Source: Candidatus Woesearchaeota archaeon (GTDB taxonomy: Archaea; Nanobdellota; Nanobdellia; Woesearchaeales; UBA11576). From it: a stretch of 11,526 bases of DNA. The translations under genes and the position numbers were made by a program. The notes beneath the pieces were generated by a model. That model made no database searches. It was not told where the DNA came from and saw only the letters and a list, made by a program, of their open reading frames with translations. Below, piece after piece: positions 5,510 to 11,178 of the stretch (positions are counted from its first letter, which is position 1; each line of letters begins with the position of its first letter). Location: assembly GCA_016219765.1 (NCBI GenBank), contig JACRKM010000111.1, forward strand, positions 1 to 11,526, read 5' to 3'.

Positions 5510-6580
5510 ATGTACAGGATCAAGCAGTTTCCGGAAGATTTTAAAGTTGTGGAGCAGACGGTCCTACAGCCGCACGATCAGGGAAATTACGTGTATGTGT
5601 GGATGACGAAGCGTCTTTACAATACTGTGCGCGCGTGTGCGGCTGTCGCTGATTATTTTGGTGTTCAGAGAAAGGATGTGAGCTTTGCCGGATCCAAGGA
5701 TCACGATGCTGTCACACGACAGTTGATTTCTGTGCGTGATCCGCAGCAAAGAATCACACGAGATCGTGTGGCTAGCTTCAGGCAACGCGATCTTTCCCTG
5801 GAGTGGTTTGGGAGAGGAAAGGATCCTGTCTCGCTAGGAGATCTTTTAGGGAATGATTTTGAGATTGTTGTGCGTGATGTTCCGGCGCAAAAACTAGTCG
5901 CTTCCCAGCAGTGGGTGATGAATTACTTTGATGAGCAGCGTTTCTCTGCACAGAATCATGTGATAGGGAAACTGATTATCAAGGGAGATTTCGTAAAAGC
6001 CTCTTCCCTTATCTCTGATGATTACGTACGCGCACATCTTGCGAAGAGTCCTGCCGATGCTGTCGGCGCGATTAAGTGTTTGGGCATCAAAGAGCAGCTG
6101 CTCTACGTTCATGCATACCAGAGTTGGTTGTGGAATGAGACAGTCAGGCGCTACATTCGTATGATGTATGGCCAATCAAGAATGCTGGTTGTCCAGACGT
6201 CTGTCGGTGAATTACTATTCTTGAAAGACTTGCTTGAAAAGGATAATGTCGTCGTCCCTCTGGTTGGCTTTGCCACCGAATATCCCGATGCAACAATCAA
6301 GGGCATTGTGCACGCTATCATGCGGGAGGAGGGCGTCAAGGAGCGCGACTTCGTCATCCGTTCGCTGCCGGATTTATCAAGCGAGGGCGGTATGCGAAGC
6401 CTGCTTGCAGAAGTTAAGAACTTCAATGCAGAAAAAATCGATGAAACGACCTGGAAGCTGTCCTTCTTCCTGCCAAAGGGTGCGTACGCAACGATGCTAA
6501 TCAGGCAGTTGTTTTCCTATCTGAGGACACGGAGCGCTTCTTTGAGGATGAATTCTACGGTTGGCGTAGCATCAATGTGA
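5510..6580 (+). CDS. truD: tRNA pseudouridine(13) synthase TruD
   Basis: A 356-residue TruD/Pus7-family enzyme, which converts U13 of tRNAs to pseudouridine. Characteristic segments in order: N-terminal Y-R-I-K-Q-F-P-E-D-F-K-V-V-E (substrate entry motif), A-G-S-K-D64-H-D-A-V-T-R-Q with the catalytic Asp, Y-F-D-E-Q-R-F at 139-145, H-A-Y-Q-S-W-L-W-N at 201-209, and L-P-K-G-A-Y-A-T-M-L-I-R-Q at 321-333 near the end. Length is nearer bacterial TruD than many longer archaeal Pus7 homologues, implying a compact insertion domain. The last ~20 residues (Ser/Arg-rich) lie in the 64-bp overlap with the convergent adk gene and look like an unconserved extension. ATG 5510 is supported by the TATA position. 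The tRNA-Thr in this window has U13 and is a possible substrate. Confidence 0.93.
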   Translation: MYRIKQFPEDFKVVEQTVLQPHDQGNYVYVWMTKRLYNTVRACAAVADYFGVQRKDVSFAGSKDHDAVTRQLISVRDPQQRITRDRVASFRQRDLSLEWFGRGKDPVSLGDLLGNDFEIVVRDVPAQKLVASQQWVMNYFDEQRFSAQNHVIGKLIIKGDFVKASSLISDDYVRAHLAKSPADAVGAIKCLGIKEQLLYVHAYQSWLWNETVRRYIRMMYGQSRMLVVQTSVGELLFLKDLLEKDNVVVPLVGFATEYPDATIKGIVHAIMREEGVKERDFVIRSLPDLSSEGGMRSLLAEVKNFNAEKIDETTWKLSFFLPKGAYATMLIRQLFSYLRTRSASLRMNSTVGVASM

Positions 6581-7143
6581 TGCAGTTTCTTTTGCTTTTG
6601 GTAGTAGTAAATAATCGGTTCTGTCTCAGTCCGGTAGAGTGCGAGCCGCTGCTTGATCACAGCAGGCTTGTCATCGTTACGCACGTACAACTGGCCGCCG
6701 CATGCATCGCAGATTCCTTCTTTTTTTGGCGGCAGGGTTTTGATGTGAAAGATGTGTTTGCACTTGCTGCACTGCCGTCTGCCCGCCAGACGCTCGATAG
6801 ACACTTGTTCAGGAATGTCAAGCAGGATCACGTGTGTCGGAATAGCGAATGAATCAAGGCTCTGTGCTTGGTTAATGTTGCGAGGATAGCCGTCGAGAAT
6901 AAAACCTTTCTTGCAGTCCTTTTGCGCGATGCGTTCCCGCATTAATTCATTTGTTATCGAGTCCGGCACCAGTTTGCCCTTGTCTATGTGCTTTTTTGCC
7001 TCTTTGCCTAGCAGCGTCCGTGCCTCGATCGCGTCGCGGAACATGTCTCCCACCGAGATATGCGGTATTTTTAGTTTCGCGCTCACTAATGAGGCGATCG
7101 TTCCTTTGCCAGCGCCTTGCGGTCCTAAGAAGATGATGCGCAT
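6517..7143 (-). CDS. adk: Adenylate kinase, long form with zinc-binding LID
   Basis: A 208-residue adenylate kinase (ATP + AMP to 2 ADP), cytoplasmic. The Walker A loop is G7-P-Q-G-A-G-K-G-T15; the AMP-binding segment has D-G-Y-P-R (84-88); G-R-R at 121-123 opens the LID. The LID carries four Cys (C125, C128, C145, C148) in the C-x2-C...C-x2-C arrangement that binds structural zinc in many bacterial and some archaeal enzymes. The C-terminal R-x(3)-Y-R-x-E-T-E-P segment is also typical. This is the bacterial-type Adk, not the trimeric AdkA of methanogens. ATG 7143 begins at the usual M-R-I-I-F-L-G-P; a second ATG at 7146 would add one Met. The upstream gene ends 6 nt before 7146, indicating translational coupling. 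Its 3' end overlaps the end of truD by 64 bp. Confidence 0.95.
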   Translation of the reverse strand: MRIIFLGPQGAGKGTIASLVSAKLKIPHISVGDMFRDAIEARTLLGKEAKKHIDKGKLVPDSITNELMRERIAQKDCKKGFILDGYPRNINQAQSLDSFAIPTHVILLDIPEQVSIERLAGRRQCSKCKHIFHIKTLPPKKEGICDACGGQLYVRNDDKPAVIKQRLALYRTETEPIIYYYQKQKKLHHIDATPTVEFILKEALRVLR

Positions 7144-7152
7144 CATGCTGAA

Positions 7153-7659
7153 TTATCCGAAATACTCGGTGGTATCTTTGCTCACTATATTTTTTGTCCA
7201 GGATTCCTTCATTTTCTTCACGTGGTGCAGGAGTGAAGCCTTTATCGCTGGCCATTTCTTCATCACGTCCTCAATAAATATTACATTTAGCTCGTCGCTG
7301 TCTTGGATGGCAAGCTCAAGTGCCCAACGGTCGTAGTGCATTATCTTATTGAAAAGCTCGAGGATTTGTGCTTTTTCGTTGTCTGAAAAGCTTGCGGACT
7401 CGCGTAGCGCAATGTAGCCCGCTTCAGAAGGATGAAGGAGTTCATTCAATGCGTGTGCAATAAATGAAAGTTTTTCGCTGATCATCGAGCGCACGTTGCG
7501 CAAGAGAAACCGCTCATACTCGACCCTGCTGATCTCAAACTCCACGTCAAGGATTTCAAATGCCGGCAGGCGCTTGTGCTTAGCACGTAACTCTTCATAG
7601 CGCGACTTGACGACTTCGTAGGACTGGCCATTATCGGCTTTTTTTGAGTTTATTGCCAT
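7153..7659 (-). CDS. Uncharacterised helical protein, adk operon
   Basis: A 168-residue, charged, mostly helical soluble protein with no signal peptide or membrane segment. The segment around residues 29-57 (K-R-L-P-A-F-E-x-L-D-x-E-F-E-I-S ... F-L-L-R-N-V-R) resembles an uncharacterised protein found next to various genes in DPANN archaea, from memory only. No catalytic motif or Cys pair is visible. It is the first gene of a two-gene operon with adk, with a 6-nt gap, so expression is coupled, though this need not mean a shared role. ATG 7659 lies 26 nt from a TATA-like box and lacks a Shine-Dalgarno, so it is probably leaderless. Function unknown. Confidence 0.75.
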   Translation of the reverse strand: MAINSKKADNGQSYEVVKSRYEELRAKHKRLPAFEILDVEFEISRVEYERFLLRNVRSMISEKLSFIAHALNELLHPSEAGYIALRESASFSDNEKAQILELFNKIMHYDRWALELAIQDSDELNVIFIEDVMKKWPAIKASLLHHVKKMKESWTKNIVSKDTTEYFG

Positions 7660-7681
7660 GCGAGGTTTAGATAGAACGGAG

Positions 7682-7688
7682 TATTTAA
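7682..7688 (-). promoter_or_regulatory. TATA-like box for the adk operon
   Basis: TTAAATA on the minus strand, centred 26 nt before ATG 7659; no Shine-Dalgarno lies between, consistent with a leaderless mRNA. Confidence 0.5.
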
Positions 7689-7739
7689 CTTTGTTGTTTT
7701 GATTTGCATTGCGAGTTAACTTCGGTTATGAAAAGCAGT

Positions 7740-7754
7740 CGGCGAGAATTGTAC
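7740..7754 (-). repeat. Copy of the tRNA-Thr 3' region
   Basis: CGGCGAGAATTG (7740-7751) is identical to 7849-7860 of tRNA-Thr, and the next three bases match with one change (TAC against CAC). It has the same orientation and lies 109 nt away. Confidence 0.65.
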
Positions 7755-7760
7755 CCAGCG

Positions 7761-7820
7761 CAAGGGTCTTGTTCCTTGATCCCGCCATCAAGTACCATCT
7801 CACTACGTTCGATGGCACGA
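7761..7820. repeat. Inverted repeats between tRNA-Thr and its 3' copy
   Basis: CAAGG/CCTTG (7761-7778) and GCCATC/GATGGC (7784-7816) can each form a stem; CTTGAT/ATCAAG (7775-7792) is an alternative. The stems are weaker than those near tRNA-Arg. No gene is supported from 7690 to 7842. Confidence 0.5.
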
Positions 7821-7837
7821 CAAATCACCAACTGCAC

Positions 7838-7843
7838 AAAAAA
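7838..7843 (-). terminator. T6 terminator at the tRNA-Thr 3' end
   Basis: Six T on the minus strand, the first being the discriminator base itself, directly after the acceptor stem. Confidence 0.5.
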
Positions 7844-7915
7844 GCCCCCGGCGAGAATTGCACTCGCGACCTGCTGATTACAAGTCAGCCGCAATAGCTA
7901 CTATGCTACGGGGGC
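7843..7915 (-). tRNA. tRNA-Thr (anticodon TGT)
   Basis: A 73-nt minus-strand tRNA. The acceptor stem GCCCCCG/CGGGGGC is perfect, the anticodon stem GCTGA/TCAGC encloses CTTGTAA (anticodon TGT, reads ACA, Thr), and the T stem GCGAG/CTCGC is perfect. G1-C72, C2-G71 and U73 fit archaeal Thr identity. Two oddities: the T loop is TGCAATT, with G where U55 is nearly universal, and the D loop AGTAGCTA lacks the G18-G19 pair. The D stem ends in U13-U22, leaving U13 as a possible TruD target. CCA is not encoded. Confidence 0.9.
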
Positions 7916-7937
7916 GCATACGCTCTGGGTTCTTATT

Positions 7938-7950
7938 TGTTTTATAAATC
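7938..7950 (-). promoter_or_regulatory. TATA box for tRNA-Thr
   Basis: GATTTATAAAACA on the minus strand, centred about 29 nt before the tRNA 5' end. Confidence 0.55.
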
Positions 7951-7992
7951 TTTTGAGAGTGAAACGGTGCCAATGTGGTGCAGAAAAGTTGA

Positions 7993-8009
7993 TTTACTAA
8001 AATAGTAAA
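7993..8009. repeat. Perfect 17-nt inverted repeat (7-3-7)
   Basis: TTTACTA, loop AAA, TAGTAAA. It stands between the end of the 194-residue gene and the tRNA-Thr promoter; it could be an operator, part of a terminator or one more 3-nt-loop hairpin of this region. Confidence 0.6.
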
Positions 8010-8067
8010 CGCTAACATCGTTCATAAAATTTGCTGTCCTGTTGAGAAAAAGTTGTGGAGTATTTTC

Positions 8068-8652
8068 TTATGCTCCTTTCATTGGGTGGAATGCTTCGCC
8101 AGAGTACTCGTGCAGCCAGCCTTTGAGGTCGAGGAACTGCTTGATTGCCCCCTGCAGGCGGTACGCATCTTTGTACAATAGCGTCTCTTGTTCTTCGATC
8201 TCTCGTTTGTAAAAGCGCGTCTTATACATTTTCTGCAGCTGTTTGTTCTTTAGCAAGAAGTGTTTGTCCCATAGCTCATCAGGATCAACTACGAGTGTCG
8301 CTTTGATGAAGATTTCAACTTCGCCTTTGTTGACTTTGATTTTGGTGCCTTCATGCATCATTTCTGTTGTCACGAGGCCCAGGGTGTGATGGTCGACGTT
8401 TAGAAGCCATTTGAAGTATGGATTGGGTTGCTTGCTTGTTCTCCACCAAATCCAGTATTCTTTAGCTCCTCCGCCAGAAGTGCGTTCAACCATGAGAGAT
8501 TCCATCCAGCGGTCGCCATTGCTGCCTCCGCCATCAGTTACATAGCCTTCGGTGATGAGCCAGTCGCGGATACTTTTGTACAGAAATTCGAATGAGAGTG
8601 CTTCGCGGTAGAGAACGCTGAATTCAACGATGGTTCTTGACTCGCGCGGCAT
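8068..8652 (-). CDS. Uncharacterised archaeal protein (194 residues)
   Basis: A 194-residue soluble protein without Cys, signal peptide or membrane segment. The N-terminal part (about 15-125) looks like a mixed alpha/beta domain: a helix, a Gly-rich loop (G41-G-G-S-N-G), and strands rich in aromatic residues (Y-W-I-W-W at 66-70). The C-terminal part (125-180) is helical and charged, ending in a conserved-looking D-A-Y-R-L-x-G-x-I-K-x-F-L segment at 162-174. I recall similar hypothetical proteins in Woesearchaeota-type genomes but cannot name a function. ATG 8652 is supported by AGAGG (8658-8662) 5 nt upstream and by a TATA box at 8696-8703. The gene is divergent from the glycosidase-like gene, with the hairpin array between them. 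Confidence 0.7.
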   Translation of the reverse strand: MPRESRTIVEFSVLYREALSFEFLYKSIRDWLITEGYVTDGGGSNGDRWMESLMVERTSGGGAKEYWIWWRTSKQPNPYFKWLLNVDHHTLGLVTTEMMHEGTKIKVNKGEVEIFIKATLVVDPDELWDKHFLLKNKQLQKMYKTRFYKREIEEQETLLYKDAYRLQGAIKQFLDLKGWLHEYSGEAFHPMKGA

Positions 8653-8695
8653 ATGGGCCTCTTTTGATTCTGGTGAGGTGTTTTACTTCAAGTGT

Positions 8696-8703
8696 ATTTA
8701 TAA
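8696..8703 (-). promoter_or_regulatory. TATA box for the 194-residue protein gene
   Basis: TTATAAAT on the minus strand predicts a start near 8673 and a leader of about 20 nt that includes the AGAGG site. Confidence 0.55.
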
Positions 8704-8742
8704 ACATTTCGTGGGCTTTTGGCGCGAACACGTTTTGTTCTG

Positions 8743-8946
8743 CACAAAAACTTCGCCAGATGTTTTTGTGTGGGGTTCAAAACCCTGCCCTTCAGGGCGA
8801 AGTTTTTGGCATCCTAAATGTCAGAAATGCAAAGCATTTCTGAGCATGCTCAGAAACCAAAGGTTTCTGACAAATCCGCCTGTCAAAGCAGGCGTTCCGT
8901 CAAACTCCGCACTTTAGTGCGGAGTGGAGCGCCTGCGGCGGATTTT
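8743..8946. repeat. Cluster of stacked hairpins in the divergent intergenic region
   Basis: This 344-nt gap has no supportable gene. From 8743 it is nearly continuous dyad symmetry: CACAAAAAC/GTTTTTGTG (8743-8770); GCCCT/AGGGC (8787-8798); a 10-bp stem with loop AAA (8821-8843); TGAGCATGCTCA (8841-8852); a 9-bp stem with loop AAA (8850-8870); CGCCTG/CAGGCG (8878-8895); ACTCCGCAC/GTGCGGAGT with loop TTTA (8905-8926); and an outer pair AAATCCGCC (8872-8880) with GGCGGATTT (8937-8945) enclosing the last two. CTTCGCC (8751-8757) can also pair with GGCGAAG (8797-8803). Alternative foldings are therefore possible. Confidence 0.85.
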
Positions 8947-8966
8947 TATGATTTTGTATCTTAAGA

Positions 8967-8974
8967 TTTATATT
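8967..8974 (+). promoter_or_regulatory. TATA box for the glycosidase-like gene
   Basis: TTTATATT centred 27 nt before ATG 8997. This selects ATG 8997 over the in-frame TTG at 8982 and indicates a leaderless mRNA. Confidence 0.55.
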
Positions 8975-8996
8975 CTACAGATTGAATAATGTTCTC

Positions 8997-10112
8997 ATGG
9001 TCTCAAATTTTTCATTGCAACTCAAAGAAGCAAAACGGATCTGGCAGCACTCTCGTAAAGTTGCCCGTGAAGGGTATCGTAAGTATGAGGGAGATGCGGC
9101 ACAGATCTGTGAAAACATTGTACAGGACTGCTGGAATGGAACTTTTTTTACCGTGAGCACAGGCCATTTCACGCAGTTTTACTGCAGGGATATCGGGTGG
9201 TGCACACCATATCTCATTGAGCTTGGCTACAATGAAGAAGTGAAAGTCACACTCGCGTATGCACTCGAGCGTTTTGCAGCAGCAGGGAAAATAAGTGTGG
9301 CGCTCACACCAGATGGAAAGGCATTCAATTTTCCAAACTTCGCGTCAGTTGATTCGTTAGCATATTTACTGAGGTCGCTTCGCCTTACGAAGGCGGGCAG
9401 TCTCGTAGAGCAGTATCGCGAGTTTCTTGATTCGCAGATCGCAGCACTTTTCAAGAAAGCGATTGATGCGCAAACAGGATTGCTGAGAAAAAATGTGCCT
9501 TTTTCTGCAATGAAGGATCATGCATTACGCAAGTCGTCAACGTATGACAATGTGATGCTTGCGGTGCTGGCTCAAGAAGTTAAGAATCTTGGCCTTGACA
9601 ATCCATTTGCATTGTATGATTACCCGAAGATCCTTAAGAAAACATTTTGGTCAGGATCATATTTTTATGATGATTTGCAGAAGTTGCCTGTCGTGACTGG
9701 TGACTCTAATGTGGTTCCATTCTGGACTGGAGTCATCGATGATGATGAGATGCTCAAGCCGGCGATGACGTCGATCCAGAAGGTAGGTCTTGACCAGCCT
9801 TTTCCATTGCGTTACGTTTCTATGCCGAGCAGGCGTCTCAAGATGGTCGCGACCGAATGCTTGGTGCCAAACTGGGAGCAGGATTCTATCTGGTCGATGA
9901 TGGGAATGATGTATATTGAGGTGCTCTCCAAGATCGCTCGCAAAAAGGCTGTGCAGCACCTGGAGGCGTACCGCAAGGTCATCGAAGACAACAGGAATTT
10001 TCTTGAGCTTTATACAGGTGATGGAAAGCCTTACAAGTCATTTTTCTATGCTGCTGACGAGGGCATGCTTTGGTCGTGCATGTTTCTATCACTCTCACGC
10101 AGATTTAAATGA
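8997..10112 (+). CDS. Six-hairpin glycosidase-like protein
   Basis: A 371-residue protein, apparently cytoplasmic (no signal peptide). Its all-helical character and spaced motifs suggest an (alpha/alpha)6 barrel of the six-hairpin glycosidase superfamily, as in glycogen-debranching or glucoamylase-type enzymes: C63-R-D-I-G-W68 early on, T-P-D-G-K at 104-108, D-S-N-V-V-P-F-W-T-G at 236-245, V-P-N-W-E-Q-D-S-I-W at 290-299, and a C-terminal A-D-E-G-M-L-W-S (353-360). D65, D236, E294 and E355 are possible catalytic acids, but I cannot assign them. The substrate may be a storage or surface glycan. The assignment is from fold-level pattern recognition, so a non-hydrolytic member or a glycoside phosphorylase is possible. 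The start is set by the TATA box; a TTG 15 nt upstream is less likely. Confidence 0.55.
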   Translation: MVSNFSLQLKEAKRIWQHSRKVAREGYRKYEGDAAQICENIVQDCWNGTFFTVSTGHFTQFYCRDIGWCTPYLIELGYNEEVKVTLAYALERFAAAGKISVALTPDGKAFNFPNFASVDSLAYLLRSLRLTKAGSLVEQYREFLDSQIAALFKKAIDAQTGLLRKNVPFSAMKDHALRKSSTYDNVMLAVLAQEVKNLGLDNPFALYDYPKILKKTFWSGSYFYDDLQKLPVVTGDSNVVPFWTGVIDDDEMLKPAMTSIQKVGLDQPFPLRYVSMPSRRLKMVATECLVPNWEQDSIWSMMGMMYIEVLSKIARKKAVQHLEAYRKVIEDNRNFLELYTGDGKPYKSFFYAADEGMLWSCMFLSLSRRFK

Positions 10113-10125
10113 GACAAAAGACAAC

Positions 10126-10131
10126 TTTTTT
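10126..10131 (+). terminator. T6 tract after the glycosidase-like gene
   Basis: Six T begin 14 nt after the stop, a possible archaeal terminator. The same bases followed by AAACTA could instead act as a weak TATA element for the zinc-ribbon gene at 10211. Confidence 0.35.
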
Positions 10132-10176
10132 AAACTAACCCTTCTCTCAGCGCTAAAAAACAAAGAAGCAATGATG

Positions 10177-10198
10177 ATACATAGATAATACATAGATA
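10177..10198. repeat. 11-nt perfect tandem duplication
   Basis: ATACATAGATA occurs twice head to tail, just before the Shine-Dalgarno of the zinc-ribbon microprotein gene. Confidence 0.8.
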
Positions 10199-10199
10199 A

Positions 10200-10205
10200 G
10201 AGGTG
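10200..10205 (+). promoter_or_regulatory. Strong Shine-Dalgarno for the microprotein gene
   Basis: GAGGTG with a 5-nt spacer before ATG 10211, the same motif as at the left-edge gene. It is the main evidence that this short frame is translated. Confidence 0.65.
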
Positions 10206-10210
10206 TGAGG

Positions 10211-10339
10211 ATGGACTGTAGGCAATGTGGGGGCAGGACCACTCCGCAAGGGGTGATCCGTAGCGGGAATTCAAACTACCGCATCAACAAATGCAATGAC
10301 TGCGGAGCAGAGACCATGGAGTGCACAGGTCTTTCGTAA
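10211..10339 (+). CDS. 42-residue zinc-ribbon microprotein
   Basis: A short frame from ATG 10211 to TAA. The peptide begins M-D-C-R-Q-C-G-G (C3, C6), continues with a basic/polar strand region (G-N-S-N-Y-R-I-N-K) and then K-C28-N-D-C31-G, plus a lone C38. Two C-x2-C knuckles 21 residues apart are the layout of a single zinc ribbon, similar in shape to the N-terminal ribbon of transposases, to transcription-factor ribbons or to small rubredoxin-like domains. It may be a free-standing nucleic-acid-binding or adaptor protein, or the surviving N-terminus of a transposase. The strong Shine-Dalgarno and the well-formed ribbon with a clean stop favour a real gene. Function unknown. Confidence 0.65.
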   Translation: MDCRQCGGRTTPQGVIRSGNSNYRINKCNDCGAETMECTGLS

Positions 10340-10377
10340 GATCATGCAGGTCTTTTAACAGGATTTTTAACAATTAT

Positions 10378-10387
10378 TTTTTTAAAT
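10378..10387 (+). promoter_or_regulatory. TATA box for the PHP lipoprotein gene
   Basis: TTTTTTAAAT centred near 10383. Transcription would begin near 10409, downstream of ATG 10401, so the in-frame ATG 10437 is the better start; GGTG (10425-10428) lies before it. Confidence 0.5.
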
Positions 10388-10436
10388 CATTTTTGGTTCA
10401 ATGCAGAATGTGAAACCTTCTTGTGGTGTTGTTATC

Positions 10437-11102
10437 ATGCGTGTATTTCGATGGCAGATTCTTAGTATTGTTTTTTTGGCTGTGATTGTTTCTGGATGCG
10501 TGCAAAAGCCAAAGATGTTCTCTGGTGATCTGCACATTCATACTGCGGCCTCGTTTGATAGCACAGAAAGTTATGAGCGTATCATTGCACAAGCTGTTGA
10601 AAACCGGCTTGACTTTATTGCAATTACGGATCATAACGTGATTGATGCGACGATTGCGCGGAAATGCCGCCAAGAGAAGCGTATCTTGTGCCTTGTTGGC
10701 GAAGAGATTACTAAAAAAGAAGATCATATCCTCGCAATTGATGTTGTAAATGAGATCCCTGCAAGTTTGTCAAATCAAAAGGTGATCGAGCAGATACGCA
10801 AGCAGGGCGGCATCGCGATCGCGGCGCATCCGTTGCCAGAAAATGGCGGATTGACTCTTGCTGAGATTCAGACTTTGCGGCCTGCAGCGATGGAATGCGC
10901 AAACCTTCGTCTTGAAAGCACAGACTATGCAGAGAAGATGCTGTTGGCCGCGCGTGAGATGGGAATCCCCTGCATCCATAATTCTGATGCGCACAACTCT
11001 CAAGAGCTCGGGATCATCATCAGCAGTTGCCGGATGAAAGAACTCTCAAGAGAGGAAATTAAGGCAGCGGTGAAGGAAGGACGCTGCACGCGCAGGCTAT
11101 GA
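10437..11102 (+). CDS. PHP-domain metal-dependent phosphoesterase, predicted lipoprotein
   Basis: A 221-residue protein beginning with a lipoprotein-type signal: M-R-V-F-R-W, a hydrophobic stretch, and lipobox V-S-G-C with Cys at 21. The mature part is a PHP (polymerase and histidinol phosphatase) domain with all metal-ligand motifs: D-L-H33-I-H35, I-T-D65-H66-N, G-E-E (88-90), A-A-H131-P and N-S-D184-A-H186. Family members use a two- or three-metal site to hydrolyse phosphate esters. The lipid-anchored position outside the membrane is unusual for a PHP protein and suggests an extracellular phosphorylated substrate. ATG 10437 is chosen because the lipobox then sits at a normal distance and because of the TATA position; ATG 10401 would add 12 residues ahead of the signal. 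It is a single gene, convergent with the DUF2203 pseudogene. Confidence 0.85.
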   Translation: MRVFRWQILSIVFLAVIVSGCVQKPKMFSGDLHIHTAASFDSTESYERIIAQAVENRLDFIAITDHNVIDATIARKCRQEKRILCLVGEEITKKEDHILAIDVVNEIPASLSNQKVIEQIRKQGGIAIAAHPLPENGGLTLAEIQTLRPAAMECANLRLESTDYAEKMLLAAREMGIPCIHNSDAHNSQELGIIISSCRMKELSREEIKAAVKEGRCTRRL

Positions 11103-11178
11103 TGTACGCTCTCGCTTCGTTTATTTCACTCACTTCTTCCATTCCCACGCATCATAGAATTCTTGCAGATACTGTTTC

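Noticed and set aside
8743..8946. CRISPR array
   Set aside because: The repeats are inverted, not direct; no unit recurs with spacers of even length and no cas gene is in the window.
11121..11178. Short minus-strand frame starting M-A-H-R-K as a continuation of the DUF2203 gene by frameshift
   Set aside because: The DUF2203 frame already ends normally after its conserved core, and the alternative frame gives only a short tail with no family feature.
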